Shown here in pieces: positions 8,299 to 17,213 of a stretch of DNA of 64,000 nucleotides. Source of the stretch: a bacterium HR19 (GTDB lineage: Bacteria > Calescibacteriota > Calescibacteriia > Calescibacteriales > Calescibacteriaceae); the NCBI GenBank assembly GCA_002898315.1, contig BEHV01000004.1, positions 1 to 64,000 on the forward strand, written 5' to 3'. The position numbers were made by a program, and so were the translations under genes. A model generated the notes under the pieces. It did not search any database, was not told the DNA's origin, and saw only the letters and a program-made list of their open reading frames with translations. Every line of letters begins with the position of its first letter. Position 1 is the first letter of the stretch.

Positions 8299-9663
8299 AT
8301 GGAAATAAAGAAAATTCTTGTTGCCAATAGAGGAGAAATAGCAAGGCGTGTTATATACACATGCAAGAAACTTGGAAAAAAAACCGTAGCAGTTTATTCC
8401 GAGGCAGATAAAGACCTTCCCTTCGTTCAAGAAGCAGATGAGGCAGTATGCATAGGTGAGCCACATCCGCTAAAAAGCTATCTCAACATACCGGCTATCA
8501 TTGAAGCAGCTAAAAAAGTGGGAGCAGACGCTATACACCCCGGATATGGATTTTTATCTGAAAGACGCGAGTTCGTCAAAGCTTGCGAAACCGCAGGAAT
8601 AATATTCATAGGTCCCACCGCAGAAAGTATGGAGGTGATGGGAGATAAAGCATCTGCAAGAGCTTTCGCAAGAAAACAGGGCGTACCAACACCCCCCGGA
8701 ACAGAAATTTTGAACTCCCCCGAAGAAGCCGAAGAGTTAGCCGAAAAATTATCTTACCCCGTTCTCATAAAAGCATCCGCGGGCGGAGGAGGAATAGGAA
8801 TGGTAAAAGTTGAACGCAGAGAAGATATAAAAAGAGCTTTTGAACAAGCAAAATCTCGCGCACTATCTGCTTTCGGCGACGACAGAGTTTATATGGAAAA
8901 ATACCTTGAATCCCCTCATCACATAGAAATTCAAGTCCTCGGAGACGGCAAAGGAAATATAGTAACTTTTCCCGAAAGAGAGTGCTCAGTTCAAAGAAGA
9001 CACCAGAAAGTTATAGAGGAATCACCCTCTACATTCGTTGATGAAGAACTGAGAAAAAAAATAAGAGAGTCAGCAAGAAAACTCCTCTCTGCCCTGAAAT
9101 ATAAAAACGCAGGAACGGTTGAATTCGTCGTAGATAAATACAAAAACTTCTACTTCCTTGAAGTGAATACCCGTTTGCAGGTTGAACACCCTGCAACAGA
9201 AGCAATAACAGGATTTGACCTCGTAGAGTGGCAGATAAGAATAGCAGAAGGAGAAAACCTACCAAAAGAAGAAGATATAAAAATAAACGGATGGGCAATA
9301 GAAGCAAGAATATACGCAGAAGACCCCGTGAAATTCTTCCCTTCTCCGGGAGAGATAAAAAAACTCGTTGAACCCAAATGCTCAAAATTCTACTGGAACG
9401 CAGAAAATATCCGACTTGATATAGGATACAAAGAAGGAAATAAAATCACTCCGTTTTATGACCCACTCATAGCAAAACTCATCGCACGAGGAAAAACAAG
9501 AGATGAAGCCATAGAAAACATCTTAAAAGCACTTGAAGAAATGATAATAGAAGGACCAAAAACAAATATACCTTTTCTCAAAGAAGCAATATCTTCTGAA
9601 CTTTTCAGAAAAGGTGGATACGATACTCACTTTATACCAAAACTACGGGGAGAAGAAAAATAG
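8299..9663 (+). CDS. accC: Biotin carboxylase subunit of acyl-CoA/pyruvate carboxylase
   Basis: Biotin carboxylase uses ATP and bicarbonate to carboxylate biotin on its carrier protein. From the ATG at 8299 the protein has 454 residues and begins MEIKKILVANRGEIARRV, the canonical N-terminus; an in-frame ATG at 8230 would add 23 Lys/Asn-rich residues and is less likely. The ATP-grasp loop GGGGIGM is at 162-168, where AccC usually has GGGGRGM; the Ile variant also occurs in propionyl-CoA and pyruvate carboxylases. EVNTRLQVEHPATE near 290 carries the catalytic Arg and Glu. No biotin carrier or carboxyltransferase gene is adjacent, so which carboxylase it serves is open. Confidence 0.94.
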   Translation: MEIKKILVANRGEIARRVIYTCKKLGKKTVAVYSEADKDLPFVQEADEAVCIGEPHPLKSYLNIPAIIEAAKKVGADAIHPGYGFLSERREFVKACETAGIIFIGPTAESMEVMGDKASARAFARKQGVPTPPGTEILNSPEEAEELAEKLSYPVLIKASAGGGGIGMVKVERREDIKRAFEQAKSRALSAFGDDRVYMEKYLESPHHIEIQVLGDGKGNIVTFPERECSVQRRHQKVIEESPSTFVDEELRKKIRESARKLLSALKYKNAGTVEFVVDKYKNFYFLEVNTRLQVEHPATEAITGFDLVEWQIRIAEGENLPKEEDIKINGWAIEARIYAEDPVKFFPSPGEIKKLVEPKCSKFYWNAENIRLDIGYKEGNKITPFYDPLIAKLIARGKTRDEAIENILKALEEMIIEGPKTNIPFLKEAISSELFRKGGYDTHFIPKLRGEEK

Positions 9664-9722
9664 CAACCCTAAATCAAATCATAAAATATCAAAGGTTTAT
9701 CTAAAATTAATCTCTGAAAATA

Positions 9723-11486
9723 ATGAGAAAATCAGACATTATCTTTTGCTTTATACTTGGAACAATTCCAAATCTCGCTCAAATATACTCACTTTTTGTG
9801 CTCAGACAACCTCTTTATTTTCATTATGATGAAGCAATATGGGTAAAACAAACTTTTTTTTGCGGAAAAGAATTTCCCTTCTACGAGCAAAAGTGGGGAC
9901 TTATCATACCTTCTCTCTGCCTCATTTACCCTCTCAAATTCATCATACACCCATACTTTTTCCCTTCTCTCAGAATTATTTTCACTATCATCAATTTTAT
10001 ATTGGCTTTCAAAATTTTGAACCTCTATCTCCCAAGAAGAACATCATATATAATCTTGCTCTTTATATCCTCAAATATATTTTCCAGCTCTAAACTCATT
10101 TTATACAAAACCTTGGAGATTCTGGAATTTAGCATAGACCCAAACTTGATCCGTTTTACAGAAAACAACCTCATTTCTAACATCTATGGAAACACTCTGA
10201 GAGTTTTTAATCCTTCCTATTTTATGATTTTTTTCCTTCTGTTCTTTTTGGCTTTCTCATCAGCTTATCAAGAGCAAGAAAAAGATATAGAGAACAGAAA
10301 AAAAATTGCTACGGCAGGAGTTCTCGGGGGACTTATATTTTACTCACACCCTCACTGGTTCGCATATACCATATCAACCCTTACACTTACTCTCTTTATA
10401 TATTTCATATCTAAAAAAGAAACAAAAAGCATAGCAAAAATAATTTTTTCATCTTTAATTGTAGGACTTCCCGGAATCATCTTCAATCTATACCAAAGAG
10501 AAATTCTGAAAGAATCAATAAAAAGAGGAGCGATGATGGTGACAATAGAAAATCAAAGTGCATCTATACCGAAGGAATTTTTGGTTCTTTTCGCACTTGC
10601 CATAATCTCCATACTTCTTTTCTCAAAATACAGAAAAAAAGATTTATTCCTTCTTGGAGGAGTTCTAAGCGGACTTATTTTATTTATTGTTGAGCCAATT
10701 TCCAGAATATACACGCAAATTATTCCACATATAACTGTGCCTTTCAAGATTTTCTCCAAAATCGCAATCGGCTTTTCAATCAAAAAAATAGAAGAAAAAT
10801 CAAAACCACTCATCAATATACCGCTCTTCCTCTTTATTATCACTTTTATCTCACAGTGGATATTTTTTTCTTTCAGAATAATCAGAGAACTCAAAGACGA
10901 AAAAATTGAGAAAATAAACGAGTTCATAAAAGTTGCAGAATTTATAAAAACAAAAACCGAAAAGAACTCCGTCATAACAGCAGAAGATTTGTACGGATTT
11001 TTCTTCATATACGATGTTTTTCCTACATCATCTGAACTCATGCTATCTATTCTCACAAAAAGATATATATTGCACAACAACATAAATTACTTTTCAGACC
11101 TTAAAGACGAAGATATCTTTGAAAGATTTATTCTGAGAGCAAAACTTCTCGGATACTCAGGCGAAGAGCTGAAAAAATACATCAAAGATATATCTGAAAG
11201 AGAACATGTAGTATGGGGAACCTCTACATTTTCAGTTTTTGTATCACGAGCATATTTCGGAACACCCCCAAACTTCACAATAGAAAAATACAAAAATTTA
11301 AAAGAAGCACTACCCGAACTTACAGAAAAAATACTTCAAATATATAAAGACGAAGAGAAAATGAACGAGATATTGAAAAAACTCAAAGTTGATTATGTCG
11401 TGAGAAAAAAAGATTATCAAGGCGAACCTTACCTTGAAAAAATCTCAGAAATTGGAGATTTTAAAATTATGAAGGTAGTAAAATAA
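9723..11486 (+). CDS. Polytopic membrane protein, GT-C-like architecture
   Basis: A 587-residue protein. Residues 1-390 hold roughly ten hydrophobic segments, and about 200 hydrophilic residues follow. The layout (multi-pass membrane part, then a soluble C-terminal domain with an FIKTKTEKNSVITAED block near 415) resembles GT-C-fold glycosyltransferases or related predicted transferases that use polyprenyl-phosphate sugars. The first loop holds HYDEAIWV near 33, and an acidic residue there is typical for GT-C catalysis. I do not recognise a named family. It begins 59 bases after accC on the same strand. No clear Shine-Dalgarno site. The alternative is a membrane protein of unknown function. 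Confidence 0.7.
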   Translation: MRKSDIIFCFILGTIPNLAQIYSLFVLRQPLYFHYDEAIWVKQTFFCGKEFPFYEQKWGLIIPSLCLIYPLKFIIHPYFFPSLRIIFTIINFILAFKILNLYLPRRTSYIILLFISSNIFSSSKLILYKTLEILEFSIDPNLIRFTENNLISNIYGNTLRVFNPSYFMIFFLLFFLAFSSAYQEQEKDIENRKKIATAGVLGGLIFYSHPHWFAYTISTLTLTLFIYFISKKETKSIAKIIFSSLIVGLPGIIFNLYQREILKESIKRGAMMVTIENQSASIPKEFLVLFALAIISILLFSKYRKKDLFLLGGVLSGLILFIVEPISRIYTQIIPHITVPFKIFSKIAIGFSIKKIEEKSKPLINIPLFLFIITFISQWIFFSFRIIRELKDEKIEKINEFIKVAEFIKTKTEKNSVITAEDLYGFFFIYDVFPTSSELMLSILTKRYILHNNINYFSDLKDEDIFERFILRAKLLGYSGEELKKYIKDISEREHVVWGTSTFSVFVSRAYFGTPPNFTIEKYKNLKEALPELTEKILQIYKDEEKMNEILKKLKVDYVVRKKDYQGEPYLEKISEIGDFKIMKVVK

Positions 11487-11498
11487 ACCATCAAAAAA

Positions 11499-11527
11499 TT
11501 GAAAAAATTTCACATCAAGATTATAAT
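11499..11527 (+). promoter_or_regulatory. Sigma-70-type promoter of the 665-aa-class lipoprotein
   Basis: TTGAAA (11499-11504) and TATAAT (11522-11527) are separated by exactly 17 bases. Transcription would begin near 11534, giving a leader of about 42 bases that carries GGAGGT at 11563-11568, seven bases before the ATG at 11576. This is the cleanest consensus promoter in the window. Confidence 0.7.
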
Positions 11528-11575
11528 AAAACTATGCTCGGAGAGAAATTCACAAAACCTATGGAGGTAAAAATT

Positions 11576-13531
11576 ATGAGTTCGGCAAAAAGAAAAGCAG
11601 GAATATTTCTTATACTTTTCCTCACATCACACTGCGGGAACGGAAAAAAAGAAGGCAATCAGCAGACCACCAGCCCAGAATTTCAAGCTGCAAAACTAAA
11701 AATAGAAAGCATTGACCCAGATAACGACTCAGTAGATCAAATTATTCAGTATTATAAAGACGCTCTCAAGGAGATTTCAAAAAGAGTTAAATCAACAGAC
11801 CCAAAAATAAAACCAACACCAGAAGAGAAGTATCTTTACTTCCTCGCAGATACAGCTCTTCTTTTCCATCAGCTTGTGAAATTTCTCAACGCAGTTGCAA
11901 AAGCTATAATAAGTGGTCAAATAGACCAAAATTCTCTTCAAAATATAATAAACAGCTTGCCTCAATCACCACCAGCAAGAATATCTGTATATCAGGAGGA
12001 GAGCAATTTACCCTATGGATGCTACCAAACTTCAACATTATCAGGAACAATATGTACATTTCTTGATAGCATATTCCTCCAAAGAATGGAAAACAACTTG
12101 AAAATTCTCCGCGAAATAGAAAGCGAAAATCCAAACATAAAAGTGGAAATAAAAAGAGTGCCTGTAAAGATTCAACTCATTGTCTTCTCTTACTATCTTG
12201 ATTTCGGCGGAGAGCATTCAGGAGATATGATTTACTTTTTTGACTCCCTCCTCTCGCTCATAGATGCGCTTTTCAGATTTACATTTTCAATAAGCATACC
12301 TCTCCCCCAAGGAGTTATGGATATACCCACTTATCTATCACAAATAACATCAGCTGGACTTCCTTCACTTTCAGAAGACCCAATCTTACACGGAGGAAGA
12401 ATTTTAACCTATCTTCTCATAAATAATGGAGAACTTCTTAAAGTTTCTTCTGCTGTTGAAGTGAAGAGAGCGAGGTATCAGCTTTCACAAGCGCTTGAAA
12501 AAACCCAAAAATTCATAAATTTCATTTTAGAAAAAAACATAAATACCACTAATACCATTTTCTATTACGATACAGAAAAAGAAGTTGTCAAGCTCAGATA
12601 CAAAAGAAATGGGAAATCTCAAGATGTTGAGATACTGAAAAGAAGCGATGCTCAAAACTTCGCAAATGTAATGCAGAAAATAAACACAAACCTGAACCAA
12701 ACGGGAAATCAACTCATATCTACCAGAGATTTATCTTATGTTGCCTCAGTTTTACTTGTCGGCTTGATAAAGTCGGGAATAATAGACCCTATTCTTGATA
12801 TAGTGATAAAAACAGTAGGAAGCACTCAGCAAACTCAACTTGTTCAGAAGTTCCTAAGCTCTGACCTATTCCAACCGACATTTATTTCAAATGTCATATC
12901 GTCTGTTTTAGGAGATGTGATATATTTTGATTTCGGAACTATGTTCTCAAACTTATCTGAGTTCTCAAACTTATCTGACGGGAAAACAAGTTTGAGAGAT
13001 TGGCTCCCCGCATGGTCAATCTACCATCCCATACCCACAAACACTCAAAAAATAACCGATAAATTCAGAAACAATTTCGCAGTTGAATGGGATTGCGGAG
13101 CAAAACTCTACGATGACTCAATAACCCAATACAGAGAAGGAAGAAAAGAATTTTTTGGTCTGAGCTGTACTTCTCCACAACCACAGCCCGATACCACACA
13201 CTTTCCAAAAACTATCACTTTTAATGTCCAGATGGTGCCAGATACAGAATATCCTGCTGACGGTGTCTTTCTCCGCTTCCCGTATATACTCTTCCAAGAT
13301 GCCTCCTTCGGAGGTCTGATACTTATCAAGGGTTACGGAATACTTGGTCTGGCAGGACAAAATAGTTCTTCAATAAACTCTTTCCTTCAAGCGTGCGGGG
13401 TTGACACTGGAACCACTCCAAAATCTTATTTTCAGAGTCAGGATAGAAAGAAAGGTTCTTGCGCTCTTTCAATATACCTCCAACTTCTTATTGAAAACAT
13501 ATTAAACTTCATATCTTCACAGGGAGGATAA
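11576..13531 (+). CDS. Large hypothetical lipoprotein (651 aa)
   Basis: I chose the ATG at 11576 because GGAGGT stands seven bases upstream and because it gives a normal signal peptide: basic n-region, hydrophobic core and lipobox LTSHC with the lipidated Cys at residue 20. An upstream in-frame ATG at 11534 coincides with the predicted transcription start and would give an unnatural n-region. The mature part is a Gly/Gln/Thr linker followed by a long helical region and a Ser/Asn-rich C-terminal third. An 18-base tandem duplication gives FSNLSE-FSNLSD. I recognise no family; the overall plan resembles the lipoprotein at 2291-3973. Cysteines are few and scattered. Probably a periplasmic or surface envelope protein, transcribed on its own. 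Confidence 0.82.
   Translation: MSSAKRKAGIFLILFLTSHCGNGKKEGNQQTTSPEFQAAKLKIESIDPDNDSVDQIIQYYKDALKEISKRVKSTDPKIKPTPEEKYLYFLADTALLFHQLVKFLNAVAKAIISGQIDQNSLQNIINSLPQSPPARISVYQEESNLPYGCYQTSTLSGTICTFLDSIFLQRMENNLKILREIESENPNIKVEIKRVPVKIQLIVFSYYLDFGGEHSGDMIYFFDSLLSLIDALFRFTFSISIPLPQGVMDIPTYLSQITSAGLPSLSEDPILHGGRILTYLLINNGELLKVSSAVEVKRARYQLSQALEKTQKFINFILEKNINTTNTIFYYDTEKEVVKLRYKRNGKSQDVEILKRSDAQNFANVMQKINTNLNQTGNQLISTRDLSYVASVLLVGLIKSGIIDPILDIVIKTVGSTQQTQLVQKFLSSDLFQPTFISNVISSVLGDVIYFDFGTMFSNLSEFSNLSDGKTSLRDWLPAWSIYHPIPTNTQKITDKFRNNFAVEWDCGAKLYDDSITQYREGRKEFFGLSCTSPQPQPDTTHFPKTITFNVQMVPDTEYPADGVFLRFPYILFQDASFGGLILIKGYGILGLAGQNSSSINSFLQACGVDTGTTPKSYFQSQDRKKGSCALSIYLQLLIENILNFISSQGG
12943..12978 (+). 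repeat. Perfect 18-base tandem duplication inside the lipoprotein gene
   Basis: The unit GTTCTCAAACTTATCTGA occurs twice back to back (12943-12960 and 12961-12978). The shift is 18 bases, so the reading frame is kept and the six residues FSNLSE/FSNLSD are repeated. The lack of any mismatch suggests a recent slippage duplication. Confidence 0.9.
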
Positions 13532-13545
13532 AAGCGTATTTTTAT

Positions 13546-14226
13546 ATGTACCCTGTTTTTCTCAACCTGAAAGGAAGCTTATGCGTTGTATTAGGTGGAG
13601 GGAAAGTAGCAGAAAGAAAGGTAAAAAAGCTACTTGAAGAAAAAGCAGAAGTCCTGATAATCTCTCCGAAAATAACAGACAGAATAAACGAACTCTGCAA
13701 GAAAAATAAGGTGAAGTTTATAAAAAGGGAGTATGAGTTTGGAGACATACCTGAAAATACGCTACTTGTATTTGAATGCACAGGAGATATAGAAGTTGCC
13801 AAAAAAGCCAGAAAAGAATGTGAGATGAAAAAGGTTTTGATGAATTCAGCAACAGTACCAGAACTATGCGATTTTATAGTCCCAGCTTCTTTCAAGAAGG
13901 GTTCAATTCATATTGCCTTATCAACAGAGGGGAAGTGCTCGGCTTTCGCAAAAGCCCTCAGAGAAAAAATAGAAAAGGAAATCCCTTATGAACTTTCGGT
14001 AAAACTCAACACGATAGAGAAGCTGAGAAAAAATCTCAAAAAACAGAAAGGAAAAAAGGGAAAAGAAGATGATAAGATTTTGCTTGAAATCTCACGCTTG
14101 GCAGTAGAAAATCCCAAACTACCCCAAGAATCTTTCTCAAAAATCATAGAAGAAAAAATCAGAGAAATAAAATCAAAAGAAACCAAAAAAGAAGCAAAAA
14201 ACAAAAAAAGAGCAGGAGAAAGGTAA
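13546..14226 (+). CDS. Precorrin-2 dehydrogenase / sirohydrochlorin ferrochelatase (Met8-like)
   Basis: This enzyme oxidises precorrin-2 to sirohydrochlorin with NAD and can insert iron, the last steps to sirohaem. The 226-residue length fits single-domain Met8/CysG-N/SirC proteins. It begins MYPVFLNLKG, followed by the NAD-binding GGGKVAERKVKKLL at 17-30, then FECTGD near 80 where the family usually has AATDD with the catalytic Asp, and VPASFKKGSIHIALSTEGKC near 116, the substrate-binding Ser block. The final 40 residues are a Lys/Glu tail. No uroporphyrinogen methyltransferase domain is fused or near. It is 14 bases after the lipoprotein gene and 9 before tatA. Confidence 0.9.
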   Translation: MYPVFLNLKGSLCVVLGGGKVAERKVKKLLEEKAEVLIISPKITDRINELCKKNKVKFIKREYEFGDIPENTLLVFECTGDIEVAKKARKECEMKKVLMNSATVPELCDFIVPASFKKGSIHIALSTEGKCSAFAKALREKIEKEIPYELSVKLNTIEKLRKNLKKQKGKKGKEDDKILLEISRLAVENPKLPQESFSKIIEEKIREIKSKETKKEAKNKKRAGER

Positions 14227-14235
14227 ATTTTATAT

Positions 14236-14493
14236 GTGTTCGGAATAGGATGGCAAGAACTTCTTGTGATATTTTTGGTCATACTTATATTCATAGGTCC
14301 GAGGAAACTTCCAGAAGTAGCAAAGCAGATAGCAAAAGCAATAAGAGAGTTCGCAAGGACAAAAGAGGAAGTCAAAAGAACGATAGAAAATCACCTGCTT
14401 GAAATGCAAAGAGAGAACTCATACCTTGAAATAAAAGAAAAGGGAGATGAAGATTCTGAAACACTGCACGAGACGAAAAAAGAAAATCAATAA
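14236..14493 (+). CDS. tatA: Sec-independent translocase subunit TatA/TatB
   Basis: TatA-family proteins line the twin-arginine export pore for folded proteins. The 85-residue product has FGIGWQELLVIF, one hydrophobic segment, the hinge FIGPRKLPE at about 19-27 and an amphipathic helix AKQIAKAIREF, then an acidic tail. It must start at the GTG at 14236, since the nearby ATG at 14232 is in another frame. FGIG at the start and a Glu at residue 8 are closer to TatB, but single TatA/B-type proteins cannot be separated by sequence alone. tatC is not in the window. It is 9 bases after the siroheme gene and may be co-transcribed. Confidence 0.88.
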   Translation: MFGIGWQELLVIFLVILIFIGPRKLPEVAKQIAKAIREFARTKEEVKRTIENHLLEMQRENSYLEIKEKGDEDSETLHETKKENQ

Positions 14494-14544
14494 AACCTCT
14501 CTCCTCACGCAAAATTTTTCCTCACCATTAGATTAAGATAAGTT

Positions 14545-15330
14545 ATGAAAAAAGAGACCTCAAAAGTAAGCATAACAATAGGAGGATTAGACCCAACAGG
14601 AGGAGCAGGAATAATTCAGGATTCAAAGGTTATGTCAGAGCTTGGGATATTATGCTTTTCAGTAGCAACCTGTATAACTTTCCAGAACCTGAATGGAGTT
14701 TTCGGACTGAAAGAGCTTGATTTCAAATCAATAAAAAAACAAATAGATTTGGTTTTGAAAAACCACAAAGTTGAATACGGTAAATCTGGGGCATTAGGTG
14801 GTAAAGAGGGAGCAAAAGCTCTCGTCAAAACAATAGAGCAATACGGAGTAAAGCTTGTGGTTGACCCGGTTATAAAATCAAAAAACGGTTTTCCGCTTAT
14901 AAATAGGGACGGATTTGAAATTCTGATAAGAAGAATTCTACCGCTTTCATTTTTTATAACCCCTAACATAAATGAAGCAGAAGAAATAACGGGGATAAAG
15001 ATAAAAAGCAGAAAAGATATAATAACTGCCGGGAAAAACCTATCAAAAATAAATAACTCTTTCGTCGCTATAAAAGGAGGGCACCTCAAAGGTGAAAAGA
15101 TAGAGGACTTTCTTTTTTTCAAAGGAGAGCTAATAAAATCTTTAAGAAAAAAAAGAAGAAGTAAAATTTTAGTTCATGGAACCGGTTGCATATTTTCATC
15201 ATCTCTGACAGCTTTTTTGGTTTCGGGTTATAGTCCTGATAAAGCCTTTGCTCTCGCATCTTTATTCACATCAAAAGCTATTTTTCTTTCTCAAAAAATA
15301 AAAGGCGGGAACTTCAGAGTTTATGTGTAA
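14545..15330 (+). CDS. thiD: Hydroxymethylpyrimidine (phosphate) kinase
   Basis: ThiD phosphorylates HMP and HMP-phosphate to the pyrophosphate used in thiamine synthesis. The 261-residue protein belongs to the ribokinase-like fold: GLDPTGGAGIIQD at 14-26 is the ThiD signature, FITPNINEAEEITG lies near 138-151, and HGTGCIFSS near 209 carries the catalytic anion-hole GTGC with the base. No ThiE or TPP riboswitch is seen in the 51-base upstream gap. It follows tatA on the same strand. The C-terminus is slightly short, but all catalytic blocks are present. Confidence 0.93.
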   Translation: MKKETSKVSITIGGLDPTGGAGIIQDSKVMSELGILCFSVATCITFQNLNGVFGLKELDFKSIKKQIDLVLKNHKVEYGKSGALGGKEGAKALVKTIEQYGVKLVVDPVIKSKNGFPLINRDGFEILIRRILPLSFFITPNINEAEEITGIKIKSRKDIITAGKNLSKINNSFVAIKGGHLKGEKIEDFLFFKGELIKSLRKKRRSKILVHGTGCIFSSSLTAFLVSGYSPDKAFALASLFTSKAIFLSQKIKGGNFRVYV

Positions 15331-15433
15331 AGCAAAAAATTTATCTTTTTAATAAACTATTTAAAAATTAAAAAAACAGAAAAATAAAATCAGAGGAAAG
15401 TTCGGACAAAAAATAATATAAGGGAGGTAAAAT

Positions 15434-17143
15434 ATGATGGAAAGAGGGCTTTCTTTTCTCTCGTCGGTAGTCTCAAAAGATATATTCACCCCCGAAGACC
15501 TGAACGAAGAACAGAAAATGCTCAGAGATACAGTTGAAAAATTCATGAAAGAAGAAGTTCTGAAAAGAGAGAAAGAGATAGAAAGTGGGAAAATAGAGGT
15601 AGTAAGAGACCTTCTGAAAAAAGCGGGGGAGCTTGGAATAATTGCAATAGAATATCCAAAAGAATACGGCGGGCTTGAGTTAGATAAGGTCACAGCCCTA
15701 TGCGTAAACGAAGTTATGATGTACAACACATCTTTTGCCGTCTCAGCAGAAGCACATGTTACAATAGGGTCGCACCCGATAATATTTTTCGGGACAGAGG
15801 AGCAGAAAAGAAAGTATCTGCCTGACCTCGCATCAGCCAAGAAAATAGCAGCTTATGCCCTGACAGAACCATCAGCTGGCTCCGATGCGCTGAGCGCCAA
15901 AACAACCGCAACTCCTATTGAAAACGGAAAATACTTCATTCTCAACGGAACAAAACAGTTCATAACAAACGCCGGATTTGCAGATATATTCATTGTCTTC
16001 GCAAAAGTAAACGGCAAGGACTTCACTGCATTCATAGTTGAAAGAGAGTTCGGAGTGAAAACCGGAAAAGAAGAAGAAAAGATGGGTCAGAAGGGCTCAT
16101 CTACAAGACAGGTGATTTTAGAAGATGTAAAAGTACCCGCAGAAAATGTTCTCGGAGATATAGGAAAGGGACACAAAGTTGCTCTGAACACTCTCAACCT
16201 CGGCAGAATGAGATTAGGAGGAGTAAGCGGAGGAGCCGGATTTTTAGCACTGAAAAAAAGTATAGAGTACGCAAAACAGAGAAAACAATTTGGCAGAGCA
16301 ATAATAGAGTTCCCACTCATAAAATGGAAAATATCTCATATGGCTTCAAAGTCATTTGCCGCTCAAAGCGCAGCTTACAGAATCGCAAACGCAATAGACA
16401 AACTCTGGATACAAGAAGGTCTCCCACAGTGGCAAGCTTTTGAAGAATTCGCAGTTGAAGCAACAATACTCAAAGTCGGTGGAACTGAAATGCTCTGGTA
16501 TGTCGTAGATGAAGCAGTACAAATACACGGAGGATACGGATATATAAAAGAATACGAGGTTGAAAGATATTACAGAGACGAAAGAGTAAACAGAATATAC
16601 GAAGGAACCAACGAGATAAATCGCCTTAACATTCCAGAAATGATAATAAGACGAGCTATGAAAGGAAGATTTGATTTCTTCGGACTCATAGAAAAGTCAA
16701 AAAAAGACATAGAAGATATGCAGAAGATAAAATCTCATATCAGCGATTTTACCGCAAAAGAAGAGCTTTTTGCTCTTGAAGTTGCAAAAAGATTACTTGT
16801 AATTAAAGCAGGAGAGGCGTTCGCAAAGTTCAAAGAAGAAATACAAAACGAACAAGAAATTCTATCGGCATTTTCAGACATAGCCATAATAATTTTCCTC
16901 GGAGAATCAGCAATAGCAAGAGCAACAAAACACAAAAACACCCAATATGGGAAGCTATATGAGAACATGGCAAAACTTTTCGTCCACTCACACTGGTTAA
17001 AACTTGTTCAATCATTTGAACTGATGTCTCACAGAATTGACGGAGACACTAAAATAGGAGAAAAACTTTTCAATATACTTCAAAAATCAGATGTCGTTTC
17101 CCTCTCCCGTCAGATAGCAGATGAGATAAAAGAAAAAATCTGA
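15434..17143 (+). CDS. Acyl-CoA dehydrogenase, very-long-chain (VLCAD-like) type
   Basis: This FAD enzyme catalyses the first step of fatty-acid beta-oxidation. The 569 residues divide into an N-terminal helical domain, a middle beta-domain with YALTEPSAGSD near 140 and the C-terminal helical domain with IYEGTNEINRL near 395, whose Glu is the catalytic base. A further 170-residue helical extension matches the VLCAD/ACAD9 plan rather than the short-chain enzymes of about 390 residues. AGGGAGGT stands five bases before the ATG at 15434; the ATG at 15437, eight bases away, is equally possible. A second, shorter acyl-CoA dehydrogenase is at 50192. No electron-transfer flavoprotein gene is near. 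Confidence 0.93.
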   Translation: MMERGLSFLSSVVSKDIFTPEDLNEEQKMLRDTVEKFMKEEVLKREKEIESGKIEVVRDLLKKAGELGIIAIEYPKEYGGLELDKVTALCVNEVMMYNTSFAVSAEAHVTIGSHPIIFFGTEEQKRKYLPDLASAKKIAAYALTEPSAGSDALSAKTTATPIENGKYFILNGTKQFITNAGFADIFIVFAKVNGKDFTAFIVEREFGVKTGKEEEKMGQKGSSTRQVILEDVKVPAENVLGDIGKGHKVALNTLNLGRMRLGGVSGGAGFLALKKSIEYAKQRKQFGRAIIEFPLIKWKISHMASKSFAAQSAAYRIANAIDKLWIQEGLPQWQAFEEFAVEATILKVGGTEMLWYVVDEAVQIHGGYGYIKEYEVERYYRDERVNRIYEGTNEINRLNIPEMIIRRAMKGRFDFFGLIEKSKKDIEDMQKIKSHISDFTAKEELFALEVAKRLLVIKAGEAFAKFKEEIQNEQEILSAFSDIAIIIFLGESAIARATKHKNTQYGKLYENMAKLFVHSHWLKLVQSFELMSHRIDGDTKIGEKLFNILQKSDVVSLSRQIADEIKEKI

Positions 17144-17213
17144 AATACGCTCCTTTTCTGAAATTAAATCAACACTCACCCCGAAATAATCAGAGTGATT
17201 AAAATTTTTTAAT

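Noticed and set aside
10553-11083. 176-residue antisense ORF inside the GT-C-like gene
   Set aside because: Shadow of a long AT-rich coding frame; no start context and no recognisable protein features.
14494-14544. TPP riboswitch before thiD
   Set aside because: The gap is only 51 bases and has none of the conserved THI-box sequences.
15393-15407. GAGGAAAGTTCGGAC resembling the conserved RNase P RNA core (GAGGAAAGTCCGGGC)
   Set aside because: The intergenic space is only 103 bases and the acyl-CoA dehydrogenase begins 27 bases later, so a full RNase P RNA cannot fit; the other conserved blocks are absent. A chance match.
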